Assembly (NCBI RefSeq): GCF_011752565.1
Contig: NZ_VWXK01000015.1
Location: forward strand, 62,001 to 126,000
Origin: Pantoea sp. Ap-967
GTDB taxonomy: Bacteria; Pseudomonadota; Gammaproteobacteria; Pseudomonadales; Pseudomonadaceae
Direction of reading: 5' to 3'
DNA length: 64,000 nt
The number at the start of each line of letters is the position of its first letter. Position 1 is the stretch's first letter. The position numbers were made by a program, and so were the translations under genes. Below, one piece after another: positions 26,773 through 35,706 of the stretch. Below the pieces are notes generated by a model that was given only the letters and a program-made list of their open reading frames with translations, searched no databases and was not told the DNA's origin.

Positions 26773-27075
26773 ATGAAATTCGTACACCAGCGCGAGCACC
26801 TGAACGAGGACGACATCGTCGTCATCGAATGCTCCCAGCGCTGCAACATCCGCCTGATGAACGACGCCAACTTCCGCAGCTTCAAGAACGGCGGCCGGCA
26901 CACCTACCACGGTGGCCACTTCGAACGCTTCCCGGCCAGAATCACCGTACCCAGCACCGGGTTCTGGAACATCACCATCGATACCGTAACCACGCGCCCG
27001 ATCTCGGTGACCCGCAAGCCAACCCTCACCCACAAGATCAAGATCATCCGTCGCTCGTCGTCGAAACTCGGATAA
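26773..27075 (+). CDS. DUF1883 domain protein
   Basis: 100 aa from ATG at 26773 (GGAG upstream). The whole protein is the DUF1883 beta-rich domain: MKFVHQREHLNEDDIVVIECSQRCNIRLM, then HTYHGGHFERFPA and GFWNITIDTV. Some members occur in TIR-containing proteins; this one is stand-alone. Function unknown. Eight bases before the next small gene, probably co-transcribed with it. Confidence 0.85.
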   Translation: MKFVHQREHLNEDDIVVIECSQRCNIRLMNDANFRSFKNGGRHTYHGGHFERFPARITVPSTGFWNITIDTVTTRPISVTRKPTLTHKIKIIRRSSSKLG

Positions 27076-27083
27076 GGCCCGCC

Positions 27084-27254
27084 ATGACCCAGAACATCAA
27101 GTACGTCATCAAGTACAAGCTCGACGGCCAGCGCCGCTGGGACTTCGCCGTGATGGCCGATGCCTCCCACGAGCAGGCGCTGGAAGCCCTGCGCAAGATC
27201 CACGGCGATGACGCCGAGAAGATCAGCGACATCCAGGTGAGCAAGGCACTGTAA
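27084..27254 (+). CDS. Small conserved hypothetical protein
   Basis: 56 aa from ATG at 27084. Sequence TQNIKYVIKYKLDGQRRWDF and EQALEALRKIHGDDAEKISD suggests a short beta-hairpin followed by an alpha helix. It starts eight bases after the DUF1883 gene and ends 25 bases before nitronate monooxygenase, so the three may form one transcription unit. No function known. Confidence 0.75.
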   Translation: MTQNIKYVIKYKLDGQRRWDFAVMADASHEQALEALRKIHGDDAEKISDIQVSKAL

Positions 27255-27279
27255 GGCCACCGCATTCAAGGAGTAGCGC

Positions 27280-28356
27280 ATGAGCAACTGGCCCGACCGT
27301 CGTATCCTCGATCTGCTGGGCATCGAGTTGCCCATGCTGCAAGCGCCGATGGCCGGTGCCAGCGGTTCACCCCTGGCCATTGCCGTGGCCAAGGCCGGCG
27401 GGCTCGGCGCCCTGCCCTGCGCCATGCTCACCGGCGAGCAGGTACGTGCCGAGGCCGAAGCGTTCCGTGCCGCCTGCCCGGGGCGCCCGCTGAACCTCAA
27501 TTTCTTCTGCCACCAGCCACCTGCGCCCGACCCAGAGCGCGATGCCCGCTGGAAGCAGGCGCTCAAGCCGTACTACACGGAAGTCGGCGCCGACCACGAG
27601 GCGCCCTCGCCCGTGTCCAACCGTGCGCCCTTCGACGAACAGAGCTGCCAGTGGGTGGAGCAGTTGCGCCCGGAGGTAGTGAGTTTTCACTTCGGCCTGC
27701 CCGAGGCGGGTTTGCTGGCGCGGGTCAAGGCCACCGGGGCCAAGGTGCTGTCCAGTGCCACCACGGTGCAGGAAGCGCTGTGGCTGCAGGCCCACGGCTG
27801 CGATGCAATCATCGCCATGGGCTATGAGGCCGGTGGCCATCGGGGCATGTTCCTGAGCAACGACATCACCAGCCAGATCGGCACCCTGGCCCTGGTGCCG
27901 CAGATTGCCGACGCCGTGCAACTGCCGGTGATCGCCGCCGGCGGCATCGCCGACCACCGCGGCCTGGTAGCGGCACTGGCACTGGGTGCCAGCGCCGTGC
28001 AGATCGGCACCGCCTACCTGTTCTGCCCCGAGGCCAAGGTGTCGCCAGCCCACCGCCATGCCCTGGACACCGCAGCGGCCAGCGACACGGCGCTGACCAA
28101 CCTGTTCACCGGGCGCCCGGCGCGGGGCATCAACAACCGCATCATGCGTGAGCTGGGGCCGATGAGCGCACTGGCCCCGCGCTTTCCGCTGGCAGGGGGC
28201 GCGCTGATGCCCTTGCGGGCGATCACCGAGCCCCAGGGCAACAGCGATTTCAGCAACCTGTGGGCAGGCCAGGCCTTGCGCCTGGGCAGGCCTATGGGCG
28301 CCGAGGCGTTGACGCGGGAGATTGCCGAGAAAGCCTTGGCGCAGATAGCGCGCTAG
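27280..28356 (+). CDS. Nitronate monooxygenase (2-nitropropane dioxygenase family)
   Basis: 358 aa FMN TIM-barrel. LPMLQAPMAGASGSPLAIAVAKAGG near the N-terminus, the catalytic-His motif IIAMGYEAGGHRG, and the FMN phosphate site AAGGIADHRGLVAALALGA. The enzyme oxidises alkyl nitronates, such as toxic propionate-3-nitronate, to carbonyl and nitrite. AAGGAG precedes the ATG. Confidence 0.9.
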   Translation: MSNWPDRRILDLLGIELPMLQAPMAGASGSPLAIAVAKAGGLGALPCAMLTGEQVRAEAEAFRAACPGRPLNLNFFCHQPPAPDPERDARWKQALKPYYTEVGADHEAPSPVSNRAPFDEQSCQWVEQLRPEVVSFHFGLPEAGLLARVKATGAKVLSSATTVQEALWLQAHGCDAIIAMGYEAGGHRGMFLSNDITSQIGTLALVPQIADAVQLPVIAAGGIADHRGLVAALALGASAVQIGTAYLFCPEAKVSPAHRHALDTAAASDTALTNLFTGRPARGINNRIMRELGPMSALAPRFPLAGGALMPLRAITEPQGNSDFSNLWAGQALRLGRPMGAEALTREIAEKALAQIAR

Positions 28357-28377
28357 CCATCGAACCGCTGCCGCCCC

Positions 28378-28399
28378 CTTCGCGGGCTTGCCCGCGAAG
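28378..28399. repeat. Short REP-like palindrome
   Basis: CTTCGCGGGC-TTG-CCCGCGAAG sits 21 bases after the nitronate monooxygenase stop. It is a single, shortened REP unit, probably a transcript 3' end element. Confidence 0.65.
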
Positions 28400-28470
28400 A
28401 GGCCAACGGCGTCAACATCATCCTCGGCCTTCATCCCCTTCTCTTCAGCCCCCTTCCCGACAAATGGCCT

Positions 28471-28498
28471 ATCGCTATATAGTCACCACCATAACGAT
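28471..28498 (+). promoter_or_regulatory. ModE-type operator upstream of modA
   Basis: The halves ATCGCTATATA (28471-28481) and ATAACGAT (28491-28498) form an 8-bp near-palindrome (one mismatch) with 12 bases between them, close to the E. coli ModE site (CGTTATAT...ATAACG). It ends 23 bases before the modA start, placed to block transcription when molybdate-ModE binds. No modE gene is in the window. Confidence 0.8.
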
Positions 28499-28521
28499 AA
28501 CCACCCCAAGGAGCTGTCTTC

Positions 28522-29280
28522 ATGCGTATTCGCCTGTCCCACCTGGCCGCCACCGCCCTGGCCAGCCTGATCTCCCTCAACAGCGCCTGGGCTGACGAGG
28601 TTCAGGTTGCCGTCGCCGCGAACTTCACCGCGCCGATCCAGGCGATCGCCAAGGACTTCGAGAAAGACACCGGCCACAAACTGGTCGCCGCCTATGGCGC
28701 CACCGGGCAGTTCTACGCACAGATCAAGAACGGCGCCCCGTTCGAAGTGTTCCTCGCCGCCGATGACAGCACCCCGGCCAAGCTTGAGCAGGAAAAGGAA
28801 ATTGTCCCAGGTTCGCGTTTCACCTACGCCATCGGCACCCTGGCGCTGTGGTCGGCCAAGCCCGGCTATGTGGACAACAAGGGTGAAGTGCTGAAGAAGA
28901 ACCAGTTCCAGCACCTGTCCATCGCCAACCCGAAAGCCGCGCCTTACGGCCTGGCCGCCACCCAGGTACTGGACAAACTCAAGCTGACCGAGGCCACCAA
29001 GGGCAAGATCGTCGAAGGCCAGAACATCACCCAGGCCTTCCAGTTCGTCTCCACCGGCAATGCCGAGCTGGGCTTCGTTGCCCTGTCGCAGATCTACAAG
29101 GACGGCAAGGTCGAAAACGGCTCGGCCTGGATCGTACCGTCCAACCTGCACGACCCGATCCGCCAGGACGCCGTGATCCTCAACAAGGGCAAGGACAACC
29201 CAGCGGCCAAGGCCCTGGTCGACTACCTCAAGGGCCCGAAAGCCGCTGCGGTGATCAAGTCCTACGGTTATGAAATCTGA
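28522..29280 (+). CDS. modA: Molybdate ABC transporter, periplasmic binding protein
   Basis: 252 aa, signal peptide ending near SAWA-D. VQVAVAANFTAPIQAIAKDFEKDTG and GATGQFYAQIKNGAPFEVFLAADD are ModA hallmarks; it binds molybdate or tungstate in the periplasm. First gene of modABC, behind a ModE box. Its stop shares a base with the modB start (TGATG). Confidence 0.95.
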   Translation: MRIRLSHLAATALASLISLNSAWADEVQVAVAANFTAPIQAIAKDFEKDTGHKLVAAYGATGQFYAQIKNGAPFEVFLAADDSTPAKLEQEKEIVPGSRFTYAIGTLALWSAKPGYVDNKGEVLKKNQFQHLSIANPKAAPYGLAATQVLDKLKLTEATKGKIVEGQNITQAFQFVSTGNAELGFVALSQIYKDGKVENGSAWIVPSNLHDPIRQDAVILNKGKDNPAAKALVDYLKGPKAAAVIKSYGYEI

Positions 29281-29960
29281 TGCCACTGGACGCCAGTGAC
29301 CTGGGTGCGATCTGGCTGACCCTGAAGTTGGCCAGCCTGACCACCTTGATCCTGCTGCTGGTCGGTACGCCCATCGCCTGGTGGCTGGCGCGCACGCGCT
29401 CGTGGCTGCGCGGGCCGGTGGGCGCGGTGGTGGCCCTGCCGCTGGTGCTGCCGCCAACGGTGATCGGCTTTTACCTGCTGATCGCCCTTGGCCCGCACGG
29501 CTGGCTCGGCCAGGCAACCCAGGCCCTGGGCCTGGGCACCGTGGTGTTCAGCTTCACCGGCCTGGTCATCGGCTCTACCGTGTATTCGATGCCCTTCGTG
29601 GTACAGCCACTGCAGAACGCCTTTGCCGCCATTGGCCAGCGCCCGCTGGAAGTCGCCGCCACCCTGCGCGCCAGCCCCTGGGACACCTTCGTCCATGTGG
29701 TGCTGCCGCTGGCCCGGCCCGGCTTCGTCACCGCCAGCATCCTGGGCTTTGCCCACACCGTGGGCGAGTTCGGCGTGGTGCTGATGATTGGTGGCAACAT
29801 TCCCGACAAGACCCGCGTGGTTTCGGTGCAGATCTTCGATCACGTCGAGGCCATGGCCTATTCACAAGCCCACTGGCTGGCCGGTGCCATGCTGGTGTTC
29901 TCGTTCCTGGTGCTGCTCCTGCTGTATGCCGGGCGCCGTAGCAAGGCTGGCTGGAGCTGA
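29280..29960 (+). CDS. modB: Molybdate ABC transporter permease
   Basis: 226 aa with about five to six membrane segments. The ABC-permease EAA loop is RPLEVAATLRASPWDTFVHVVLPLARPG, and VALPLVLPPTVIGFYLL is typical ModB. Forms the channel of the molybdate importer. Coupled to modA by a one-base overlap and one base away from modC. Confidence 0.95.
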   Translation: MPLDASDLGAIWLTLKLASLTTLILLLVGTPIAWWLARTRSWLRGPVGAVVALPLVLPPTVIGFYLLIALGPHGWLGQATQALGLGTVVFSFTGLVIGSTVYSMPFVVQPLQNAFAAIGQRPLEVAATLRASPWDTFVHVVLPLARPGFVTASILGFAHTVGEFGVVLMIGGNIPDKTRVVSVQIFDHVEAMAYSQAHWLAGAMLVFSFLVLLLLYAGRRSKAGWS

Positions 29961-29961
29961 A

Positions 29962-31053
29962 ATGAGCGGATCCATTGTGGCGCGCCTGAAACTGGCGCGT
30001 GACGACTTCACCCTGGACGTCGACCTGCAACTGCCCGGGCGCGGCATCAGCGCGCTGTTCGGCCATTCCGGTTCCGGCAAGACCTCGTGCCTGCGCTGCC
30101 TGGCCGGCCTGGAGCGCGCAGCCAGTGCCTACGTCGAGGTCAACGGCGAGGTGTGGGAAGACAGCACCCGCGGCTACTTCCAGGCACCCCAGCTGCGCCC
30201 AGTGGGTTATGTGTTCCAGGAGGCCAGCCTGTTCCCGCACCTGTCGGTGCGCGGCAACCTGGAGTTCGGTTGGCGGCGGATTGCGCCAACCGAGCGCAAG
30301 GTCAGCCTCGACCAGGCCAGTGAGCTACTGGGCATCAGCCACCTGCTGGCACGCAAGCCATCGACCTTGTCCGGTGGCGAGGCGCAGCGCGTGGGCATCG
30401 CTCGGGCATTGCTCAGCAGCCCACGGCTGCTGTTGATGGACGAGCCACTGGCGGCCCTGGATGGGCCGCGCAAGCGCGAAATCTTGCCCTACCTGGAACG
30501 CCTGCACGACGAACTGGACATTCCGCTGGTGTATGTCAGCCATGCCCAGGACGAGGTGGCGCGGCTGGCCGACCACCTGGTGCTGCTGGAGCAAGGCCGG
30601 GCCATGGCCAGCGGGCCGATCGGCGAAACCCTGGCCCGCCTGGACCTGTCGCTGGCCCAGGGCGAGGATGCCGGCGTGGTGTTCGAAGGCCTGGTGGTTG
30701 GCCACGACCCGCAGTACGACCTGCTCGACCTGCGCCTGCCCGGCAGCGACGGGCTGCAGCTGCGCATCGCCCACCCGGCGCACAGCATGGGCAGCACCTT
30801 GCGGGTCAAGGTGCAGGCCCGCGATGTCAGCCTGGCGCTCGACGCCGGCTGCGCATCGAGCATCCTCAACCGCCTGCCAGTGCGGGTGCGCGAAGTACGC
30901 CCGGCCGACAACCCGGCCCATGTGCTGGTAAGCCTGGAGGCCGGCGGCAATGCGCTGCTGGCGCGCATCACGCGCTATTCGGCCGACCAGCTCGCGCTGC
31001 AGCCGGGCCAGCCCCTGATCGCCCAGATCAAGTCGGTGGCGCTGCTCGGCTGA
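29962..31053 (+). CDS. modC: Molybdate ABC transporter ATP-binding protein
   Basis: 363 aa. Walker A FGHSGSGKTSCLR, signature LSGGEAQRVGIARALL, Walker B LLLMDEPLAALD and switch His in YVSHAQDEV; the C-terminal about 70 residues form a MOP/TOBE molybdate-binding domain (SLALDAGCASSILNRLPVRV). Energises ModAB. The start at 29962 lies one base after the modB stop. Confidence 0.95.
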   Translation: MSGSIVARLKLARDDFTLDVDLQLPGRGISALFGHSGSGKTSCLRCLAGLERAASAYVEVNGEVWEDSTRGYFQAPQLRPVGYVFQEASLFPHLSVRGNLEFGWRRIAPTERKVSLDQASELLGISHLLARKPSTLSGGEAQRVGIARALLSSPRLLLMDEPLAALDGPRKREILPYLERLHDELDIPLVYVSHAQDEVARLADHLVLLEQGRAMASGPIGETLARLDLSLAQGEDAGVVFEGLVVGHDPQYDLLDLRLPGSDGLQLRIAHPAHSMGSTLRVKVQARDVSLALDAGCASSILNRLPVRVREVRPADNPAHVLVSLEAGGNALLARITRYSADQLALQPGQPLIAQIKSVALLG

Positions 31054-31110
31054 GCAAGATCACCGTGGCTGCGGTCCACTGATCAGTCACCTGATCGAGG
31101 CCCGCCGCCG

Positions 31111-32133
31111 ATGCTCGACTGCCCGCTGCCCCCCAGCCTGCATTATGTGGACGACAACCAGCCAGGCCTGAGTCGCCGGCGCTGGCGCGACCGCTTCATC
31201 TACCTCGATGCCCAAGGCCAGCGGGTACGCGACCGCGACACGCTGGCGCGCATCGCCGCCCTGGTGATCCCGCCGGCCTACACCGATGTGTGGATCTGCG
31301 CAGACCCCCAGGGCCATTTGCAAGCCACTGGGCGTGACGCACGCGGGCGCAAGCAGTACCGCTACCACGTGCAATGGCGCGAATTGCGCGACCAGCACAA
31401 GTACGGGCGCATGCTGGCCTTCGCCCAGGCCTTGCCGAAATTGCGTGCGCAGCTGCAAACGCACTTGGCCCGCCCGGGGCTTGACCGGGAGAAGGTGATG
31501 GCGCTGGTGGTCAGCCTGCTCGACCACACCCTGATCCGGGTTGGCAACCAACGTTACCTGCGCGATAACAAGTCCTATGGCCTGACCACCTTGCGCAACC
31601 GCCACGTCACGGTCCAAGGCAGCACCATCCGCTTCCAGTTCCGTGGCAAACGCGGCGTCGAACACAATGTCACCTTGCGCGACCGACGCCTGGCCAACCT
31701 GCTCAAGCGCTGCATGGAGCTGCCCAGGCAGACGCTGTTCCAGTACCTGGATGCAGACGGCCAGCGCCACAGCATTGGCTCCAGCGAGGTGAACCAGTTC
31801 CTGCAGCAGCTCACCGGTGCCGACTTCACCGCCAAGGACTACCGCACCTGGGCCGGCAGCAGCCTGGCGTTGAGCCTGCTCAGGCCGTTGCAATGGGAAC
31901 CGGAAAGCGAAGCCAAGCGCCAGGTCGCCGCCATCGTCAAGCAGGTTGCCACGCGCCTGGGCAACACCCCGGCGGTGTGCCGGCGCTGCTACATCCACCC
32001 AGCAGTACTGGAGCACTACGCCCTCGGGCGCCTGGCCGGACTGCCAGGGCGCCGGGTACGCAAAGGCCTGGACCAGGAGGAAGTGACACTGCTGTTGTTT
32101 CTCCAGGCCCTGGAGGAAAAGGACGATCATTGA
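31111..32133 (+). CDS. DNA topoisomerase IB (poxvirus-type)
   Basis: 340 aa. Catalytic tyrosine Y294 in CRRCYIHPAVL, with Arg in LIRVGNQRYL, Lys in FRGKRGVEH and Arg in KDYRTWAGS completing the site. Type IB enzymes nick one strand through a 3'-phosphotyrosine and relax supercoils of both signs without ATP. The 57-bp gap after modC could allow co-transcription. Confidence 0.92.
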   Translation: MLDCPLPPSLHYVDDNQPGLSRRRWRDRFIYLDAQGQRVRDRDTLARIAALVIPPAYTDVWICADPQGHLQATGRDARGRKQYRYHVQWRELRDQHKYGRMLAFAQALPKLRAQLQTHLARPGLDREKVMALVVSLLDHTLIRVGNQRYLRDNKSYGLTTLRNRHVTVQGSTIRFQFRGKRGVEHNVTLRDRRLANLLKRCMELPRQTLFQYLDADGQRHSIGSSEVNQFLQQLTGADFTAKDYRTWAGSSLALSLLRPLQWEPESEAKRQVAAIVKQVATRLGNTPAVCRRCYIHPAVLEHYALGRLAGLPGRRVRKGLDQEEVTLLLFLQALEEKDDH

Positions 32134-32387
32134 GCCGCGCTATTTACCCCATCATGCAGAGAAATTTCCCATAAAGGCCGAACCCCCCTATTCTTGCCAT
32201 CGAGCACCACCGCCAACACCCGGTTGGCGCTTTACCTCGGCACCTGCCACTTAAAGAGGCGCAACAGAATTTACCTTCAAGGGAATTACTAACCCGTGAA
32301 AGCGTCTTTAATGAGAAGGAAGAGGGACAAGCTCCCACCGCTGCGGCACTTGGCCAGGCGGATTTCTATATCACCAAGGAGAACTAC

Positions 32388-32585
32388 ATGCTGATACTCA
32401 CCCGTAAGGTTGGCGAAAGCATCGTCATCAACGATGACATCAAAGTCACCATTCTGGGCGTAAAAGGGATGCAGGTGAGGATTGGCATCGATGCACCAAA
32501 GGATGTTCAGGTGCACCGTGAAGAGATCTTCAAGCGCATCCAGGCCGGCAGCCCGGCGCCGGAAAAGCACGACGATCAACACTGA
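32388..32585 (+). CDS. csrA: Carbon storage regulator CsrA/RsmA
   Basis: 65 aa. MLILTRKVGESIVINDDIKVTILGVKG, then QVRIGIDAPKDVQVHREEI, is near-canonical CsrA, with an extended tail (QAGSPAPEKHDDQH). It binds GGA motifs in mRNA leaders and blocks or alters translation. The leader has AAGGAG before the ATG, so self-binding is plausible. The 254-bp upstream gap (32134-32387) holds no gene I can support. Pseudomonads usually have several Csr paralogues. Confidence 0.95.
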   Translation: MLILTRKVGESIVINDDIKVTILGVKGMQVRIGIDAPKDVQVHREEIFKRIQAGSPAPEKHDDQH

Positions 32586-32650
32586 GCTTCCTGCTTCAAG
32601 CCGCACGGACGCGCTTGATCCACTGGCCGGCGCACGCCGCAAGCTAAAGC

Positions 32651-33004
32651 TCAGGTGCCGACCAACTCGCGCACCTTGGCGATCATGCTGTCCATGTCGA
32701 ATGGTTTGTCGAACACCGCGGCGAATAGCTCCGGGCGTCCTTGGCTGGCCTGTGCGCCGCTCATGAGGATTACCGGCAGGTCGTGCAGTTGCAATTCCTC
32801 ACGAATCGCCATCACCAACTCTTCGCCATTGAGCATGGGCATCATGTAGTCAGTGATCACCAACTCCACGCGCTTTTCCCTGAGCGCTTCCAGCGCCCTG
32901 CGCCCGTTGCTGGCTTTTTCTACCAGAAAACCTTCATCCTCCAAGGCAAAACCGAGGATGTCGGCAATCAGGTATTCGTCATCGACGATCAGGATGGTGT
33001 TCAT
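32651..33004 (-). CDS. Single-domain response regulator
   Basis: 117 aa CheY-like receiver from ATG at 33004. Acid pocket IVDDEY, phospho-acceptor D52 in VITDYMMPML, switch Ser in ILMSGA and Lys in VFDKPFD. No output domain, so it acts through protein contacts. Third gene of the histidine kinase / KaiC-like / receiver operon, 11 bases after the KaiC-like stop. Confidence 0.92.
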   Translation of the reverse strand: MNTILIVDDEYLIADILGFALEDEGFLVEKASNGRRALEALREKRVELVITDYMMPMLNGEELVMAIREELQLHDLPVILMSGAQASQGRPELFAAVFDKPFDMDSMIAKVRELVGT

Positions 33005-33015
33005 CGTTCGCCCCG

Positions 33016-34461
33016 TCACCCACCCCCTTGCGGCACCGGTGTTCCGGAAAGCACGCCGCAGGCGCCCTCGAATGCCTTGCGCAGGCTGATGCCTTGCGGC
33101 CCGATGTGCAATTCATGAAGGGCCGGGTCGTGGTGGCTGTCGCGCACCTTGAGAATCGACAGCATGCGCCGCAATTGCGAATCGAGCTCTACAAAGCGCA
33201 TCAGCATGAGGTTGTCGACGATGCTCGACAGGTCCGGGGCCGGCGCGCTGATTTCCGAGCCGAAAATGTCCCGCATCTCCCAGGTGAGCATCACGCTGAC
33301 GTCGCGCGCACGCAATTCGCCGGTCAAGGCGCGGAAGAACGCATTGAGCCGCGCCGGGTCCGCTGCCAGGCGGCTGAAAGCGCCGAGGCTGTCGATGAGT
33401 ACGCGCTTGCTGCCGTGCTGTTCGACCTGGGCCAGCAAGCGCGCACCAACCTGGTCGAGCAACCCTTCGGTGGTGGGTTGCCATGCCAGCTGCAGGCTGC
33501 CTTCGCGCTCCAGGGCTGCAAAATCGTAACCCAGTGAGGCGGCCTTCATGCGCAGCCTGCCTGGGGTTTCATAGAAACCGAAATGCAGGGCCGGCGCCTG
33601 GGCACTGGCGGCGCCGAGAAAGGCCAGGCCCAGGGAGGTCTTGCCAATGCCGGAGGGCCCCATCAGCAGCGTGACCGAGCCTTGGGCCAAGCCGCCGTCG
33701 AGCATTTCATCCAGGGTTTCAACACCAGTGGTGACCCGGTTCAACGACTCGCCACCGAGCTGGCTGGGGTGACTGTACAGCGCCTCAAGGCGCGGAAACA
33801 CGTGCATCCCGGCCTCGTCGATCAGGCACTCGTGGCGGCCGGACAACGCACCGCTGCCTCGGGTCTTGCGCAGCTGCACATGGCGCACGGCGCGGCTACC
33901 GATTAATTGCTCGCCCAGTTCGATCACGCCATCGACCATGGTGTGTTCGGGGCTGCCTTCGTCCAGCCGGGCGCTGGTCAGCAGCAACACGGTACAACCG
34001 GCAAAGGCCGCGTGGCCTTGCAGTTCGGAGACGAATTTCTTGGTGTCCAGCGCCGTTTCCGCCCGCACCCGGGCGTTGAGCACGCCGTCGACAATCAGCA
34101 GGCTGGCCTGCTGCCGGGCGATTTCCTGGCGGAGCAAGCGCACCACGGCCTCCAGGCCTTCCTGCTCCAGGGTGTCGAACGCGCTGACGAACTGGATCGG
34201 GTCACCCACCAGGGCCGGGTCGAAGAATTCGAGGGTGGCCAGGTACTGGAACAACCGCTCATGGGACTCGCTGAGCAAGGTCGCCACCAGCACCCTGCCG
34301 CCGCGGCGCACATGGCCGCAGGCCAGCTGGTTGGCCAGGATGGTCTTGCCGGCGCCCGGCGGCCCCTGAACGATGTAGGAAGCACCCGCCACCAGCCCGC
34401 CCTTGAGCAGCGCATCGAGCCCGTCAATTCCCGTGACCAGCCGCTTGAGTGTTTGCACCAT
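33016..34461 (-). CDS. KaiC-like double RecA-domain ATPase
   Basis: 481 aa, two KaiC domains. Walker A motifs are at residues 33-40 (GPPGAGKT) and 268-275 (GPSGIGKT); Walker B-like strands LLIVDGV and RVLIDSL follow each. Cyanobacterial KaiC is the clock ATPase and kinase; proteobacterial relatives usually lack KaiA and KaiB and are thought to act in stress or signalling. The first domain has SESHE where KaiC often has paired Glu. Placed between a PAS histidine kinase (five bases upstream) and a receiver, it is probably a middle component of a phosphorelay or its target. Role unproven. Confidence 0.9.
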   Translation of the reverse strand: MVQTLKRLVTGIDGLDALLKGGLVAGASYIVQGPPGAGKTILANQLACGHVRRGGRVLVATLLSESHERLFQYLATLEFFDPALVGDPIQFVSAFDTLEQEGLEAVVRLLRQEIARQQASLLIVDGVLNARVRAETALDTKKFVSELQGHAAFAGCTVLLLTSARLDEGSPEHTMVDGVIELGEQLIGSRAVRHVQLRKTRGSGALSGRHECLIDEAGMHVFPRLEALYSHPSQLGGESLNRVTTGVETLDEMLDGGLAQGSVTLLMGPSGIGKTSLGLAFLGAASAQAPALHFGFYETPGRLRMKAASLGYDFAALEREGSLQLAWQPTTEGLLDQVGARLLAQVEQHGSKRVLIDSLGAFSRLAADPARLNAFFRALTGELRARDVSVMLTWEMRDIFGSEISAPAPDLSSIVDNLMLMRFVELDSQLRRMLSILKVRDSHHDPALHELHIGPQGISLRKAFEGACGVLSGTPVPQGGG

Positions 34462-34466
34462 GATGG

Positions 34467-35627
34467 CTACCTGTCGAGTTGCGCTCGCGCGCCAGGCTGG
34501 TGGGTCGGCAGGTACAGGCGCATGCAGGTGCCCTGGCCGGGCGCGCTGTCGACGCTGATCGAGCCATTGCTTTGCTTGGCGAAACCATACACCTGGCTCA
34601 GCCCAAGCCCTGTGCCCTTGCCAAAGGCCTTGGTGGTGAAGAACGGCTCGAAGATACGCGGCAGCACTTGCGGGTCGATGCCTTCACCGCTGTCGCGCAC
34701 TTCGAAGCACACATAGGCGCCACAGAGCCCGTCCACCTCGCCTGCCAGCTCCACGGCCTCGGCCGCCAAACGGATGGTGCCGCGTTCACCAATGGCATCG
34801 CGGGCGTTGAACAACAGGTTCAGCAGGCCCATCTGCAACTGCCCGGCATCCACCTCGATTGGCGGCAGGTCGGGCTGGACCTCGTCAAGCAAGGCGATAT
34901 CACGCGGCAGGGCGTGTTCGAGCAAGCTGCGCGTGGCTGCAACCAGCTCGGCGGGTGCAACCAGGGAAACATCGAACTGCCGGTGGCGAGCGAAACTGAG
35001 CAACTGCTGGGTCAGCTCGGTACCACGCTGGCTGGCATCGAGAATATGCTCGATCATGCGTCGCACGCGAGCAGGGTCTGGGCTGGCCAAGGCCAGGCGC
35101 GCCGAGCTGATGATGATGGTGAGCATGTTGTTGAAGTCGTGCGCCAGGCCACCGGTGAGCTGCCCCAGGGCTTCGAGCTTCTGCGCCTGGAACAGCTGGG
35201 CACGAACGGCATCGAGCTGCAGCGCCGATTCGCGCCGGTTGGTAATGTCACGGGTAACCTTGGCCAGGCCGATGATCTGGCCTTGTTCATCGCGAATCAC
35301 ATCCAGCGCGGCCAGTGCCCAGAACTGCGTGCCATCCTTGCGCACGCGCCAACCTTCGTCCTGCGCCACACCCTGCTCCAGGGCCTGGCGAACCAGGCGC
35401 TCGGGGCGCCCGTCGGCGCAATCCTGCGGGGTGAAGAACATGGAAAAGTGCTGGCCGATGATCTCCTCGGCGCGGTAGCCCTTGATCCGTTCGGCGCCTG
35501 GGTTCCACGACACCACTCGGCCGCTGGGGTCGAGCATGTAGATGGCGTAATCCACCACCGATTGCACCAGTTGCTCGTAGCGGCTGGCGGGCATGTCTGG
35601 GTGTTCGGTGCGGTCGGCTGAAACCAT
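34467..35627 (-). CDS. PAS-domain sensor histidine kinase
   Basis: 386 aa from ATG at 35627 (TGGAG upstream). PAS domain about residues 17-128 (DYAIYMLDPSGRVVSWNPGAERIKGY), dimerisation/phospho-acceptor His163 in GGLAHDFNNML, and an HATPase with N box LNLLFNARDAI, DSGEGID and GTGLGLSQVYGF. No membrane segment, so it senses a cytoplasmic signal; I see no haem or flavin motif that would name it. First gene of the KaiC-like operon. Confidence 0.93.
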   Translation of the reverse strand: MVSADRTEHPDMPASRYEQLVQSVVDYAIYMLDPSGRVVSWNPGAERIKGYRAEEIIGQHFSMFFTPQDCADGRPERLVRQALEQGVAQDEGWRVRKDGTQFWALAALDVIRDEQGQIIGLAKVTRDITNRRESALQLDAVRAQLFQAQKLEALGQLTGGLAHDFNNMLTIIISSARLALASPDPARVRRMIEHILDASQRGTELTQQLLSFARHRQFDVSLVAPAELVAATRSLLEHALPRDIALLDEVQPDLPPIEVDAGQLQMGLLNLLFNARDAIGERGTIRLAAEAVELAGEVDGLCGAYVCFEVRDSGEGIDPQVLPRIFEPFFTTKAFGKGTGLGLSQVYGFAKQSNGSISVDSAPGQGTCMRLYLPTHQPGARAQLDR

Positions 35628-35706
35628 GCAAGCTCCACAGGCACAGCGGAAGGGACGAGTTGAGCTTAGCCGAGCCCACGCATGAAGGGGTGTGCACAAC
35701 GCCGGA

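Noticed and set aside
33016..34461. A circadian clock (kaiABC-like) system
   Set aside because: Only the KaiC-like ATPase is present; there is no KaiA or KaiB, so a clock claim is not supported.
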